Positions 51,906 through 63,837 of a stretch of DNA of 64,000 bases are shown piece after piece. The notes under the pieces were generated by a model that worked only from the letters and a program-made list of their open reading frames with translations, had not been told where the DNA came from and did no database searches. Source of the DNA: Limnephilus marmoratus (Eukaryota; Arthropoda; Insecta; Trichoptera; Limnephilidae); contig OU862906.1 of assembly GCA_917880885.1 (NCBI GenBank), positions 63,406,665 to 63,470,664 of the forward strand. The letters run 5' to 3'. Positions within the stretch are counted from its first letter, which is position 1; each line of letters starts with the position of its first letter. A program made the translations under genes and the position numbers.

Positions 51906-53655
51906 TTTTTTTTTATTTATTTCGTAATTTCGATCCTTGTTCGGCAAAATGTCTGGCAGCTAAGGTTCGCCAAGGTGGCTTTATATCACTAGATATATAC
52001 CTTTAAGGCGCTTTATACCACTAGACATAGGACTTGCTTGGGACCGTGGTTAAATCGTATTATATTTGAACCGAGTACCCGTGAAATAAATAAACATTAT
52101 ATTGATTTCTAATTACCTCGCTGGCTAAATCATATAGATGTATGTGTTTGTCTCTTTTCAGTGTCGCTCGCTTCCGTTTTATCGAGTTTCAAAGCACACT
52201 TCACTTCAAAAAACGGGACGCCTGGCAGATGTGAAGCAAGTAAACAAGTCGTTAGTTTTTCGACGATTCTTTTATTATTATTAAAATATGCACAGATAAA
52301 TATATTACAAACAAAAGAAAAAATATCATTAAATTATCAAAAAATGTCATTCAGAATAGATTCGTCGCTAATTTTAGTTAAAATAAAAGCAAAAATACCG
52401 CAAACGGTTTTGACGGCCGGCCGAATGAAGCGTCAAAATGGCGCACGAAACGACGCGACGCGACGTTTCGTGCGAGAGTATCGTCCCGTTTCCGTACAGG
52501 AGCCGTCGTCCCGTCTTACCACGCTAGAGCCAGTTTTACCCCTCTCGGCGCTAAAATATGTTTCATCGCAAAATATAAGTGAAATCTGGTGATTTTATTC
52601 TATTCTAAAACATTTTTTTAATCTGTAGGTATTGGACACTTTGGGTCGGGGTGACGGGTAATGAAATATAAAATAGATTTTTTGTTTGTTATTGATAAAA
52701 AATACTTGAATAAAAAAACATAAAAAATCTCACCAAAGATAGAAATTTTATCGTTTTTACTCGACATAATGACAGAGATCATTGATTAAACTAAGTCAAG
52801 TACCTTCGCCAGGATATTAATGATTTGAAAAAGAAAAAAAGTTTGTCGAATTTTAAATTATTTTTTTTTTAAATGAGTGTCAAAAATTCCCAGGTAACAA
52901 ATAAACCTTTCAACATTTATTTATTTATTTAAAATTTACAGCACAAAGTGCCATTTACAAACATGTGTTTATTTAATATTTTTAAACAGTCATAGTAAGT
53001 GAAGAAAGATTTTTTTTTAATTTCTCATAACAAGAGAAAAAGGGAAAAAAATTCTAACAACTAATGAAAATTTTAAAAGGATACAATGAAATAAAAAAAA
53101 GTTGTTATGTAGTTAAAATACGTACGGAAAACTTAAACGTCCATCATTGTAAGCTGATTTTTTTTACTTGTGAAATGGTGGAAACTAGAAGAGGTATTGA
53201 ACCCACGACCTCTGGATGGGAATTGGGGTATTTCCACAAACGAGGGATTCTGTTGAAAATGTACGGAATGTTTAAAGATCATTTTTCTGATTTTAAACAT
53301 CCTACTAAAAATGTTTGTTTTACATATTTTCATTCAATAATATTGATTTTAAAAACGGTCTAAAACTGACAAAATCAAAACAACCCATGGTTTTAAAAAC
53401 GGAATATGACGTCACAAGCGTCGCTCCGCTGGGACAGCAAAAATTAACACTGTCAGTGAGCATCCACACGATAGCTCCGTCCCAAATTATCGTTTTGGCG
53501 GTAATTCAAAAAATGGGAAACTTTGACTCGCTGTAGAAAATTTATTCGTCAACATAAAAATAAAATAAAAATGCTGTAATCATTGTAATTTTTTTAAGCA
53601 ATAGAAAAACGTGGAAATACAGCTAAAAATGGTATTACATAAGATTTATCGCACC
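51906..53655. other. Mostly unassigned DNA with one GC-rich frame
   Basis: A 143-codon frame at 52161-52592 starts MSLASVLSSFKAHFTSKN and ends ALKYVSSQNISEIW. TCTCTTTTCAG precedes it like a splice acceptor. Its basic middle (GRMKRQNGARNDATRRF) comes from a GC-rich block with a 10-bp hairpin GCACGAAACG...CGTTTCGTGC (about 52441-52471). I do not recognise it. Elsewhere nothing is supported. Confidence 0.35.
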
Positions 53656-53752
53656 TAGGTCTCAAACCATGACGATTTGACGACTTCCTTGGCCAAGCGG
53701 TTGAGATTCTCAACTATGAATTCGAGGATTCGAACCCCGGTGAGTACAAGTA
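53656..53752 (+). repeat. tRNA-like head of a retroposon
   Basis: TTGGCCAAGCGGTTGAGAT is A-box-like (Leu/Ser type D arm) and GAGGATTCGAACCCCGGTG holds a B box. The acceptor halves do not pair well (ACTTCC versus GGTGAGT), so this is a tRNA-derived sequence and not a functional gene. Confidence 0.45.
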
Positions 53753-54040
53753 ATTTTTTTTAGTTTATTATATTATGTATTTTGAATAACCAAATTAAAA
53801 TATCTTTTAGTCCTATTCTAGATATATTTCCAACACCCTTCCCCTTTGTACACCTCCCACCTTCGTTCGTCCCCACCTAAAATTTATGTATATGTCTATT
53901 AATATTCTGTACCGTAGGTTAGTTCTAATATTCTCCTGACGAAGGAATGGTTCTTCTGAAACTGGTAGAGTGTGACTAGAAGATTGGTTCATGGATCACA
54001 CTTCTGCAACTGCGACGGGTAAAACTGAAAAATTTTAAGT

Positions 54041-54898
54041 TGTGTGGCGGCACATCATAAACTTCGCCATCAAAAGAAGACACGAGAAACATCTAATATT
54101 TGCGCGGCGCCGGCTCTTGCCTAGGTACACCTACATATGCCGATCGCGATGTACTTTCTCGCCTGCCGTGCCAGCCCGACGTTAATAATATCGCCCCCGC
54201 CTAGAAAGGTCTCGAGACAGCACCGTACAATATCTGTACGGCGCCGAATATTCTCGTCAACTGCCGAAGTGGCTCGTATTACCTACCGCGAGGTAGTTAC
54301 TCTACCGCGGCTATATAAGCAGCCGATCGCTCGCCCGCTGCAGTTCAGTCTCACATTAATTGTCGGTCAACATCTCAACATGTAATAAGTGCTCCTGCAT
54401 GGTATCGCTACGCTCCAGGGCAGCTTCCTCGAGGTCCATCACCACGTCTCAGCTACAAGGCCCATCGTGTCTTCAGCTCCAGAGAACAGCTACATCCCGC
54501 GACTTATAAGGTTTGACGCACCTTCAGTCCAAGGGATCAGCTCACCACTTCATGGCACCCCGAAGCCTCACCGTGCTTCGCTGCCATGGAAACACGCTCC
54601 GCCTTGCCAGGACTACCTGCTGGTGGCTCAGCTCACCGAGCCACACACCGTTCATCTCCGCGATTCAAAGCGTCGAGCAACGGCCTGGAAGATAGGTCAT
54701 CTCCACCGCCATGGTGTCGAGCAACTCGCTGACCTTCACCACACCATCTCCACCTCCGTACGCCTGCAGCATCATCTACGGCACTCCGCATTACATCAAG
54801 TTACCGCTCACCGACCATCTGCTACGTAGCCCAATAAACGACTGACTCACCACTTCGACTGCACGCCTTTTATTTCTCGTTCCGCCTCCCGCTCCCTC
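54041..54898 (+). repeat. Candidate solo LTR (GC-rich, ~860 bp)
   Basis: Starts TGTGTGGCGGCACATC, has TATATAAGCAG (54313-54323) with GTTCAGTCTCA about 25 bp later as a possible start, an AATAAA at 54833, and ends GCTCCCTCA followed by GTTGGCTTCGGGCACACG, where TGG could begin a primer-binding site. Composition is far more GC-rich than its flanks. The long frame at 54389-54829 follows the transcript side but has no recognisable domain. A host promoter is the alternative; the target duplication is unclear. Confidence 0.4.
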
Positions 54899-55384
54899 AG
54901 TTGGCTTCGGGCACACGAACACGCCAAAAATACACTCCATTTTTTGATCTCTTCAGTAAGTTCGACACTATAATCAGTGCATTGTGCAGTCCCACATCAT
55001 ATTCCGAGCAGCCCGGTGCGGTTCCATAGAGAACATCCGCGATGAGCGTTCAGCTATGCTCAGTTGCACCCAAACTAAACCACCGCACTCCGATTCACTT
55101 AAAAGTCGCACAGTGCCACTGCAGTAGGCACCTTTCAGCTCAAATCGACTGTAAAGCACACTGATGTTGCGAAGCCTATGATTATTTTATTTTTGTGTGA
55201 CACCTCAAAAGAACGCTTCTATCTGTGTAGTACGAGTATGTACGGTGAAAATATTGGAAAATTATGTCGCCACCCGGTAGATAATGTTGTTAGGCGGTTA
55301 AAAGGGACTGTAGGAAGTGTTTTATAAATGAAGAAGAAAAGACAAATTAACCACTCATGCCTCGGGCCTATTTTATCGGAAAGT
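54899..55384. other. Unassigned DNA next to the candidate LTR
   Basis: If the LTR call is right, the first bases hold its primer-binding site. A 61-codon minus frame (54974-55159) is unrecognised. Confidence 0.35.
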
Positions 55385-56330
55385 CAAATATCAAAAAAAT
55401 AAATGGAATATTTCGGAACGCATCCGAAAACTGAAATCTGTTTTAAAACGCGCTTTCAAATTGTATTATTCAAAAAGATAACATAATTTTTGAAATTTAA
55501 ACATGTTGAATGCGAACATAAAAAAGTTTTAAAAATTGCTCACTGTACGTTTTTTCTAACTAAAATTACTGATATTTTCTAACTAAAATTACTGAGGCAG
55601 ACATCCACATGCTCATAAAACCAGAACCAAACCAACAGACATACTTAATGTACCAAAGTGTAACTCTTCATTTGGACAAAAAAGTTCTGAATTTTTAGCA
55701 GTAAAGTTATATAATAAACTCCCACTTAGTATCAAACAAATTAAAACAAAAAATAGCTATATTAAGGACATTAAATTATGGGTGAAGGAACTGTCGGAAA
55801 ATGAACTTACTTGTATTCTTAAAACATCGTCATAGAAGTTTCTGGAAAACCTTATCCAAACAATGAAGTTAAACCATAGAAGTCGCTGAAAACTTATCCA
55901 AAGCATAGTCCCCCCCAGCACAGGATCTCCTAGTGAGGAGGACTACGAATATATTATATATATATACCTAACATGTTTCATATGAAAATGTAAAAAATAA
56001 TAAATATATAGTTACTAATTAAAAATAAAAAAATAAACATGCTTTTTTTTAGGCAAGTGTATTATAAACGTTATTGTTAACTCACTGTTACATCGTTTCA
56101 TTAAAAATAATTAACGAAAAATTCCCAAAGATACACAATTTTTTCCTAATTGCGGTCAAAAACTTTGGTTTCGTGGAGGTGTACATTTTGATAAATTTAT
56201 GGTTAAATTTTAGTTGAATATATTAATTTTAGTTGAACTTTATAAAACCGTTTAGATCATATTTCTAATCACGATAATAAGGGAGACACAATGATTTCTA
56301 TGAGACCTATGTGAGCTCTTCCTGAGGCGT
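55385..56330. repeat. Interspersed repeat family D, copy 2
   Basis: Shares ordered words with 8520-9010 (AATGGAATATTTCGGAACGC; TTTAGATCATATTTCT; GATTTCTATGAGACCTAT). A LINE tail occupies 55595-56040. The 23-bp word TTTTCTAACTAAAATTACTG is tandemly doubled at 55549-55593, just before the LINE. Confidence 0.6.
55595..56040 (+). pseudogene. 5'-truncated LINE, ORF2 C-terminus
   Basis: Frame DILNVPKCNSSFGQKSSEFL, AVKLYNKLPLSIKQIKTK and DIKLWVKELSENEL to a stop near 55834, followed by a 3' UTR and A-rich end. KLYNKLP...I is the usual terminal signature of CR1/Jockey-type proteins. Confidence 0.7.
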
Positions 56331-58390
56331 TATTATTCCACAACAGCACACGAACCTTCTAAAAGTAAGTTTAAATAAAAAAGTAATCAAAACTGCCTTC
56401 CAAAAAATATTTTCATTAGTTGATAATTAAATTACCTAATCTTTCTAACGCAACGCGACACATAATATAGATTTTTTTTCAGTAGGCCCACATTTATACA
56501 TTCTGCCACCACATCTTAAACCAGTAATGAACTACATGCGGCCCGTGAGCCCATTTTTTTGTGCAGCGAGCCTTTTTGTACTTGATTAAATAAAAAAAAT
56601 GGCGGTAAAGTATATTCAACTTTTTCAATTCTTTTTTGCAAAAGGGTTCAGAGGAAAACTTGAGTCTTTATTCAAAGTTTGAATCAGCCGCTCTATATAA
56701 TAAGATTTTTCTGACGTATTCGCAAAAGGACAACTTTTACGGATCGACCTTAACAGCGGGAAAAGCAGCGCATCGCTTTTATCTTGAGATATAGGTATAC
56801 ATGTTTGATGCATTTTAAAGTTTTTCGTTTTTTAATACATCAAATCTGTTCTTTAATGAATTTTGTATCACTTTCCGTACCATAAAAATCAACAGTTGCC
56901 CAAAATTGCAAGTAAGTATTTTTTATACGTTTTTTATTATTTCAGGATCATATACGATCGATAGAATGTATTGTTTTGGCCTTGGTAATATGAAATTTCC
57001 GCCTGCTTTTCACAAAATTTTTACAAAAAAATTACGGTTTTACAAAATATAAACAGGTTTGTAACATCTCCGAATGCAAAGTTAACACAGTTAAGCTGTA
57101 TATACGCAGGGGTTGCGTCCCGCGAAGAAATTGAAAATGGATAAATTGGTCCTCTAATTAAAAAAGTTGATCATCACTGTTTTAAACGAATAAGTAGATA
57201 CCGAACAAATGGAGGTTACTTAAAATGCCTAAATTGTTAATTATTATTTTGGTAAAAGAAAATTATGTGAAAAAAATAAACACCCGGGTTGCCGGCACTG
57301 AAATTGAAAAGAATAAAATATATTTTGTCAATTTCTTCGTGTTTTATCAATTATACTCTGTGTGTGTTTTTGTGTATATGATTTTCAAGCTGTTAAATTA
57401 TTTTTTTACATAAAAGTAACTTTTAATTTATCTGGGAGCGTTCGAGTAATTTCAGCGCCTAGGTTTGGTGTTTGTGAAAATGCTCCTCAATTGAAAAATG
57501 ATAAATAGTAATAATAAGAAAAACAATAAATTATATTTGAAACAACCTTGTTTTTTTCTCTAAACATTCAAAGCGTGAATATTTATTTTATTGAAATTGT
57601 TTTATCACATACCTAAAATAATGACTTCTTTGAGGATATTCATGGTATTCAAATGGAAATTTAAATTATATTTAATTGTAACACGATTTCTTTGAAGAAA
57701 AAAAAATTACCCAGGATGTCTTATATTTCATTTTTCATCATCGCTGTTTAAAAATAAAATTAATGAATTATCAATTTTTGACAATATTGTAAATACAATA
57801 TTAAACGGTGACCAGGATTTCACAATCAAAATTCATACGATGAAAAGTAATTATTGACTTTTTCTTGTCAAGTGACAAACATAAAATGTGAAATGCGTAC
57901 ACCAAAAGTATTTTGTCTGATAGATTTAACCCACAATTTGGCAATAGCGTAAGTTATATTTTCTTAATTTTGTCCCACAGGAAGAATGATATACAACGTT
58001 ACGCATTATTACTTGACTGGTATGAGTAAAGATCCGCGTTATTCATCTACATAATATGTGCGCAAACCATCCGAGCGTCCCTTTCTTAATCTTTCTCATT
58101 GTTATGTATATATTTCTAAATATATTTCTCATGCTGCATTATTTGCGAATCTCCACATTTCTTACACGATCATACGTGTTTTTTTCGCAAGGGAAAAATA
58201 TTCTTCGTTCTGTTCACAAACTTTGTTTAATGTGTTAAATATATTTATTTCAGAGCACATGATGTGGTTTTTTCCATGGGGTGGGTGAAATAGTCTCGAA
58301 GTTTATGTTTTATTTTGGTTAAAATAGTATATACACATTAGAGTATGTAGATTTTTATTCCATTCTACAAGAATTAAGATATATATATGG
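56331..58390. other. Unassigned AT-rich DNA
   Basis: No gene or repeat boundary can be supported. GCGGCCCGTGAGCCC near 56529 hints at an hAT-type relic but is too short to call. Confidence 0.4.
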
Positions 58391-58535
58391 TGACTGTAAA
58401 GGAAAAATGGCTAAAACGCAGTACAGCTTTAACACTAGCGATGAACCTACACAAACAAACAATATAGTTTATTTTGTAGGTTCATCTTTAATGTCATAGC
58501 TGTATGAAGCTTAAGCCATTTTTCCATTTCACCGT
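58391..58535. mobile_element. Small MITE-like inverted repeat
   Basis: GGAAAAATGGCT, CAGCT and GATGAACCTACA on the left return inverted as TGTAGGTTCATC, AGCTG and AGCCATTTTTCC on the right, with gaps. About 145 bp, no coding. Confidence 0.6.
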
Positions 58536-59311
58536 CGATATTCTTTTTCAGACCATTTTTTCAATTCATCAGTGTTTTAATGTGTTATTATCGATTGTCG
58601 TTCTGAAAACAAAAATAAAATATTTGTACATTTATTCAAAGGAATTAAAGTTTCAATTGATTTTAGGATATTTTTACGACACCTCGATTTGTTCACAAGC
58701 TGTTCACAAAAAAAGCAGACTGGGTTCACAAAAAAAGCGTTTCCAATCTAGTTATTGGTTTATTTATGCTCAGTATCATAATAGATTCGAGAGTGGGAGA
58801 ACCGATCATCAGTATATTTCACAAAGCTGAGAATAATGGAAACTATTCTGTGGGTTTATCCCCGGTCGATTGAATGCTTTGCATGCATTATTGAATATAA
58901 TGGAAGTCGTAAACCGATTCCCCAACGACGGCCATCAGCGAGATACTCGTGTCGGTGTAGCATGCATTTTGGCTGTTAACAGCGGCATTAATAATATAAT
59001 CAGGAAACTAGTTTTGAAACGAGCCAAACCAACAAATCATTTTAATGATTTAAAACTACGGTTAAGAGGAACGGCAGCGTGGCCTTTTTCATACATATAT
59101 ATTCAAAACATGTACGAGTGTATAACAGCAATATGTCATTGATACCATTAATTGTATTAACTTCTATAACTTCGTAACTATTTTCTTCCATGTAATTATG
59201 AACTCTTTGTGTCTGCAAAAAAAAAAATTAAAATCAATCTTAAATTTGGATTTCAGGCCAAAATTCTTTTCAAACTGAAAAATCACATTTTATTCAAAAG
59301 GTATAGAAATA
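58536..59311. other. Unassigned DNA
   Basis: A 90-codon frame at 58870-59142 is unrecognised. No gene is supported. Confidence 0.35.
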
Positions 59312-60344
59312 TACAGGGTGTCCGGGGGGCGTATTTCCAATCCCTAACGCGATTGAGTCACTCTAGCGATTGAGCCGCGTTAGGGATTGGAAGGCGTAAA
59401 TCGCCTTACAAACACTACCGCATTTCAGTCGCGCTAGTGACTGAACCGCGTTAGGGATTGTTATGCATAAATCACCTTACAAAAGCTATACCGATTCAGT
59501 CACCTACGCGCTTCGTTGCTCTATCAGTTTCTGTGAGGGCGACGACCGTAATTATAGAGAGGTTAGCAGAGAGGATGGCCAGCGTTTTTTTAGTTAGCAT
59601 TTTTTTTACATTGAAAATTTATTTTAAGTTAAAAAAAACGCTGGTTTTTTTCTGAGGGTGACGACCGTAATTATAGAAGGGTAAGCAGAGAGAATGGACC
59701 GCGTTTTTTTACTTAATTAAAAAAAAAAAAAAATTAAGTAAAAAAAACGCGGTCCATCCTCTCTGCTTACCCTTCTATAATTACGGTCGTCACCCTCAGT
59801 TAAAAAAAACCCGCGTTTTTTTTAACTTAAAATAAATTTTCAATGTAACAAAAATGCTAACTAAAAAAACGCTGTCCATCCTCTCTGCTAACCTCTGTGT
59901 TTATAAGGCGATTTACGCCTTCCAATCCCTAACACGGCTCAGTCGCTAGAGTGACTCAACCGCGTTAGGGATTGGAAATACGCGTCCGGGGGTAAAGTGC
60001 ATTAACTTCGGAAGGTGAATCTACATGATAGTACCTACAAGTAAAAAAGATAAATAACTTATTTCGAAATTCAAACTTCTAGGGGTAGTTTTGAGGTAAA
60101 AAGGTAAAATTAGTCCGGCGTGTACGGCCAGATTTATTTTTTTCCGCTGTTACGATACGGGCCAATCACAATCGAGTCGGGCGCCCGGCAGGCTCTCAGC
60201 AAGTAAGATCGTACATCACATTAAGGATTTTTTGTAGGTACGTCTATGTATGGGAAAAAAAAGTTTGAATTTCGGAAAAAGTTTTTACTCCTACCATCAT
60301 GTAGAATCCCGAAGGTAATGCACTTTACCCCCGGACACCCTGTA
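59312..60344. mobile_element. TIR element holding a palindromic insertion
   Basis: ACAGGGTGTCCGGGGG at the left and its inverted match CCCCCGGACACCCTGT at the right; the inner part TAAAGTGCATTA...CTTCGG is also inverted (60000-60030 versus 60305-60327). Without the insertion at 59329-59983 and one 9-bp copy, the element is about 369 bp. TA lies at both borders. A further right end is at 1-27. Confidence 0.8.
59329..59983. mobile_element. Palindromic foldback element with 9-bp target duplication
   Basis: GTCCGGGGG flanks both sides (59320-59328; 59984-59992). Ends GCGTATTTCCAATCCCTAAC are inverted and the arms match almost throughout around an AT-only centre near 59722; the left arm has about 130 bp more. 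Each end is itself a hairpin (CCAATCCCTAACGCG...CGCGTTAGGGATTGG). A 9-bp duplication is typical of Mutator-like elements, but no transposase is present. Confidence 0.78.
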
Positions 60345-61077
60345 TGTAGAGGTTCTTTATTGATTTGTATTTCAAATTATAAAATAGAGGCCATTAAAGA
60401 TTAAAGAAGTCGATTTTTCATGATTTTTTTTTTTTTTGCTTTTATTGGCAATGCTTATAAAAATACATATAAAGTTACATCAGTTACATAGTTACATAAG
60501 GTTAACAAAAAAAAAAAATTGCCTTTCCTCACCATAAAGAGACAATGCTCTTGTGTTTGGTGAGGGAGTTCTAGCTCAATTAGTTAATTAATGATCGTGT
60601 AAGTTAGTAATAATGGCTATTGTAAATAATAAGTAGGTTAAAAAATCTTGTATAAATTTAAAAATAAAAATCCTGAAGAGTTTAAAAAAATCATAATATA
60701 AATTAAAAAATCATTATAAATGAAAGAATCATGTAAGTTAGTAACAAAAATTATTGTAATAAGTAAGTAAAGGATACGTAAGAAAGAACGCAAGATTTAT
60801 ACAATAGTAGACTCAGAGATATAGAAACTAAGAAAATGAAAGAAAAAGAAGGAATAAATGATTTATAAAATAGCAGACTTTAAGATACAAAGTAAACATA
60901 TTTGGGCTTAAATTCCTGCATATTTTCGATGGTTTTTAATTTTAATGGGAGGTTGTTATAATAGATTATGCCCAGATAAAGATAAGAATTTTGAATGTGC
61001 TTAGTATTAAATTTAGGAATTTTAATAGTTTTCTGGTATCTTGCTGATGTATTGAATTGGAAGTTACGAGTATTTAA

Positions 61078-62061
61078 CTATATTTCTTTGTAAATTTGAA
61101 GTATTGAATATTTTTTATAGATTTTGTCTATTGTAGGCACATTGAATATTGAAAAAAGAATTTTAGTAGGAAATTTCGACGGTTTTTTCAAAATTACCTT
61201 AATTATCAACCTTTGAACAATTTTGAGGGGATTTAAAATATTGTTATATGTTCCTCCCCAGCCAATAATACCATATTGCAATATAGATTGAACAGTTGCA
61301 TAGTACACTCTTTTTAGGTTTTCTAAGCTAAGAATATTTCTAAGTCTAATAAATATATAAATACATTTCCTAATCCTTTTGACGAGTTCACAAATATGTG
61401 TTTTCCATTTAAAATGTTGATCTATATATACACCAAGATATTTGATTTTGGGAGTTGGACTAAGTATAGCACAATCTTGATTGCAGTTAGTTTTATTACA
61501 TTTACTTTGGTGTATTATGATGTTTAAATTTGGTTCTAATTTGAATTTATTGATAGAGGATAGGATAAATTTAGTTTTTTCAGTGATTAGAGAGAGGAGA
61601 TTTTTATCGAACCAATTTTTCAATATGTTAATATCAATGTTAGCTAGGTTATTAACAGTATTCCAATCCGTACCTTCAATTATTATGACAGTATCGTCAG
61701 CATAAGATATTATTTTTCCGTTTAGTTTTTGTATGAATATGTCATTAACATAGATAATAAACAGTAACGGTCCCAGGACTGTACCTTGAGGTATGCCGAA
61801 ATGACTCATTTTTGGTGAACTAAGCACACCATTAATTTTTACAACTTGGGGACGTTTGAAAAGGTAGCTTTTTATCCATTCTAAAGCTGAACCATTTAAT
61901 ACAATGTTTCTTAATTTACTTATAAGTTTGTCATGTGATATACTGTCAAATGCTTTTTTGAGATCTATAAAAATTCCCAGGCACTTAAATGATTTATCTA
62001 ATGAACTATGTACAAGGCTACTTAATTTTGCAATTGCATCTTGTGTGCTTCTACCTTCCAT
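61078..62061 (-). CDS. LINE RT catalytic domain and C-terminus
   Basis: 327 codons. GFMEGRSTQDA begins just upstream, in frame. Motif A GIFIDLKKAFD (catalytic Asp at 33), HFGIPQGTVLGPLLFIIYVND (88-107), YADDTVII (120-127), KIKYLGVYIDQHFKWK, then QSILQYGIIGWGGTYNN and a C-terminus ending YKKYSILQIYKEI. All catalytic residues are intact. ORF2 is broken upstream by a shift near 62100. Confidence 0.88.
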   Translation of the reverse strand: MEGRSTQDAIAKLSSLVHSSLDKSFKCLGIFIDLKKAFDSISHDKLISKLRNIVLNGSALEWIKSYLFKRPQVVKINGVLSSPKMSHFGIPQGTVLGPLLFIIYVNDIFIQKLNGKIISYADDTVIIIEGTDWNTVNNLANIDINILKNWFDKNLLSLITEKTKFILSSINKFKLEPNLNIIIHQSKCNKTNCNQDCAILSPTPKIKYLGVYIDQHFKWKTHICELVKRIRKCIYIFIRLRNILSLENLKRVYYATVQSILQYGIIGWGGTYNNILNPLKIVQRLIIKVILKKPSKFPTKILFSIFNVPTIDKIYKKYSILQIYKEI

Positions 62062-62111
62062 AAAACCAAACTGGTTATCATTAATTTTATTATATCATTG
62101 CATTTTATAAA

Positions 62112-62633
62112 TTAGCTCATTCTTTTTTTAACTAGTTTTTCAAAAATTTTTGCTATATTTGAGATTAGTGATATGGGACGGTAATTGTTTACTTCTTCTG
62201 GATTACCTGACTTAAATATTGGGGTAATAGTAGTTTGTTTGTAAATTGATGGAAATAGTCCGCTTTGGAAACTTGTATTTATTATATGCATTAATGGCTT
62301 AGAAATTTGATTTTTTATGTTTTTTAAAATATCAACCGTGACTGCATCAAAGCCCGGAGCAGATCCTCCTTTCATATCGGTTATGATAGAAACTATTTGG
62401 TCCTCTGTGGTGACTTCAAATGTTGTCATTTTATTTTTAGCATTTATATTACAGTCTGGAGATGTTATAATATTTGGATCAATGTGAATGAGATTGGCGA
62501 GATTTTTCCCAACATTTGCAAAGAAAGTGTTAAATATATTTGCAGCTTTTGAGGGGTTTTCTTTACAGCATGTTTTTGAGTTATCATGATTAATAGCATT
62601 GATTTCGTTATTATTGTTTTTTTTTCTTGTCAA
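62112..62633 (-). pseudogene. LINE RT N-terminal (fingers) region
   Basis: Reads NIFNTFFANVGKNLANL, GSAPGFDAVTVDIL, LFPSIYKQTTITPIFKSG and VNNYRPISLISNIAKIFEKL, the usual RT motifs 0 to 2, in a frame between the endonuclease frame and the catalytic RT frame. Confidence 0.85.
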
Positions 62634-63837
62634 TTATTTCATTTACAACCGTCCATACTCTTTTACTATCATTTTCAGCTAGATCCAACTTCCGTTTATA
62701 GTAACTTTCTTTAGTATGTTTTATGATATTTGAAAGTTTATTTTTATATGCTTTAAAGTGATTAAGTAAGTTTTTATTATTAGGTTGTTGAGTTGTTAAT
62801 TTATAAAGAGCTTGCTTATGTCGTACAGATGCTATTAATCCATGAGTAATCCATGGTTTTATAGGTTTGAAGTTAGACAGTTTGTGTTTGGGAATTATAT
62901 TTTTTGACGAGTCATTTATGTATTTAGATATTTTTTCTTCAAATATTTTACAGCAGACATTGACATCATTACATTGTAATAATTCGATCCAATTTTCTGA
63001 GTGAAATTTGTTTTTTAATGTATCCATATTAAGTACTTTTTTGGAAGATTTTGTTTGTTTTAATGATGGCAATATTGGATTGCTGGTTTTGTAGTTAAAA
63101 ATACAAGAATAATGATCAGTGATAGTTGTGTGAATGACAGCTGCTGTTATATTTTGGATAACCGGTATATTTGTAAAAATATGATCTAAGCATGAAGGTC
63201 GTTGACCTCGAACGTCTCTAGTGTACGAATTTATGCACGATAAATAATTGAGTTCTGCTAACATGTTGAGATAGCTATCTTTATCCTTACTAGAATAGTC
63301 GCTTGCGATATTTAAATTCATATCTCCAACCAAAACATTATTTTTATTTCTAAAATTTAATAAAATATTTTTTAATTCATCAATAAAGTGTGACACTACC
63401 GACCTATGCGTTCGATAAATAGCAATAATGTTATAATGTTTATTTATGTCTTTAAATTCAATATTTAATATGTTAACATTACTAATACTGTGAATCTCTT
63501 TAATATTAAGTACATTGTATTGGTTAGATGCAAATATTCCAATACCAGAGTTTTTATTTAACTTTGTTGTTGTTGTGTAGTAAGAGTACCCCGGGATAGT
63601 GAAATTCAATTCACCGGCTGAGTGCGTTTCTGTTAAAACTATGCAGCTCGAGAAATAATTTAATTCTTTTAATGATATTATTAATTCATCCATGTTCCTT
63701 TCTATGCTTCTAATATTTACATGAAATAGGCTAAATCCTTTATCAGGACAAATTAATTTGAAATCTTTTATGGAGTGATACAAATTTTCTTCTATACAAA
63801 TTTTTTTATCCAAAGCGTTACATAAAAAATCATTCAT
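62611..63837 (-). CDS. LINE endonuclease domain and linker
   Basis: 408 codons from MNDFLCNALDKK. HVNIRSI (N41), VLTETH (E70), IAIYRTH (Y141), VGDMNLN (D172, N174), PSCLDHI (D218, H219) and ITDHYSC (D241, H242) give a complete active site. The linker ends ENDSKRVWTVVNEI before a shift near 62615. The first ATG follows a leader with no upstream coding, so ORF1, if any, lies beyond the window. Confidence 0.88.
   Translation of the reverse strand: MNDFLCNALDKKICIEENLYHSIKDFKLICPDKGFSLFHVNIRSIERNMDELIISLKELNYFSSCIVLTETHSAGELNFTIPGYSYYTTTTKLNKNSGIGIFASNQYNVLNIKEIHSISNVNILNIEFKDINKHYNIIAIYRTHRSVVSHFIDELKNILLNFRNKNNVLVGDMNLNIASDYSSKDKDSYLNMLAELNYLSCINSYTRDVRGQRPSCLDHIFTNIPVIQNITAAVIHTTITDHYSCIFNYKTSNPILPSLKQTKSSKKVLNMDTLKNKFHSENWIELLQCNDVNVCCKIFEEKISKYINDSSKNIIPKHKLSNFKPIKPWITHGLIASVRHKQALYKLTTQQPNNKNLLNHFKAYKNKLSNIIKHTKESYYKRKLDLAENDSKRVWTVVNEIIDKKKKQ

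Noticed and set aside
54389..54829. 146-codon protein-coding gene
   Set aside because: Sits inside the candidate LTR; composition bias of a GC-rich stretch, overlapping frames, no domain.
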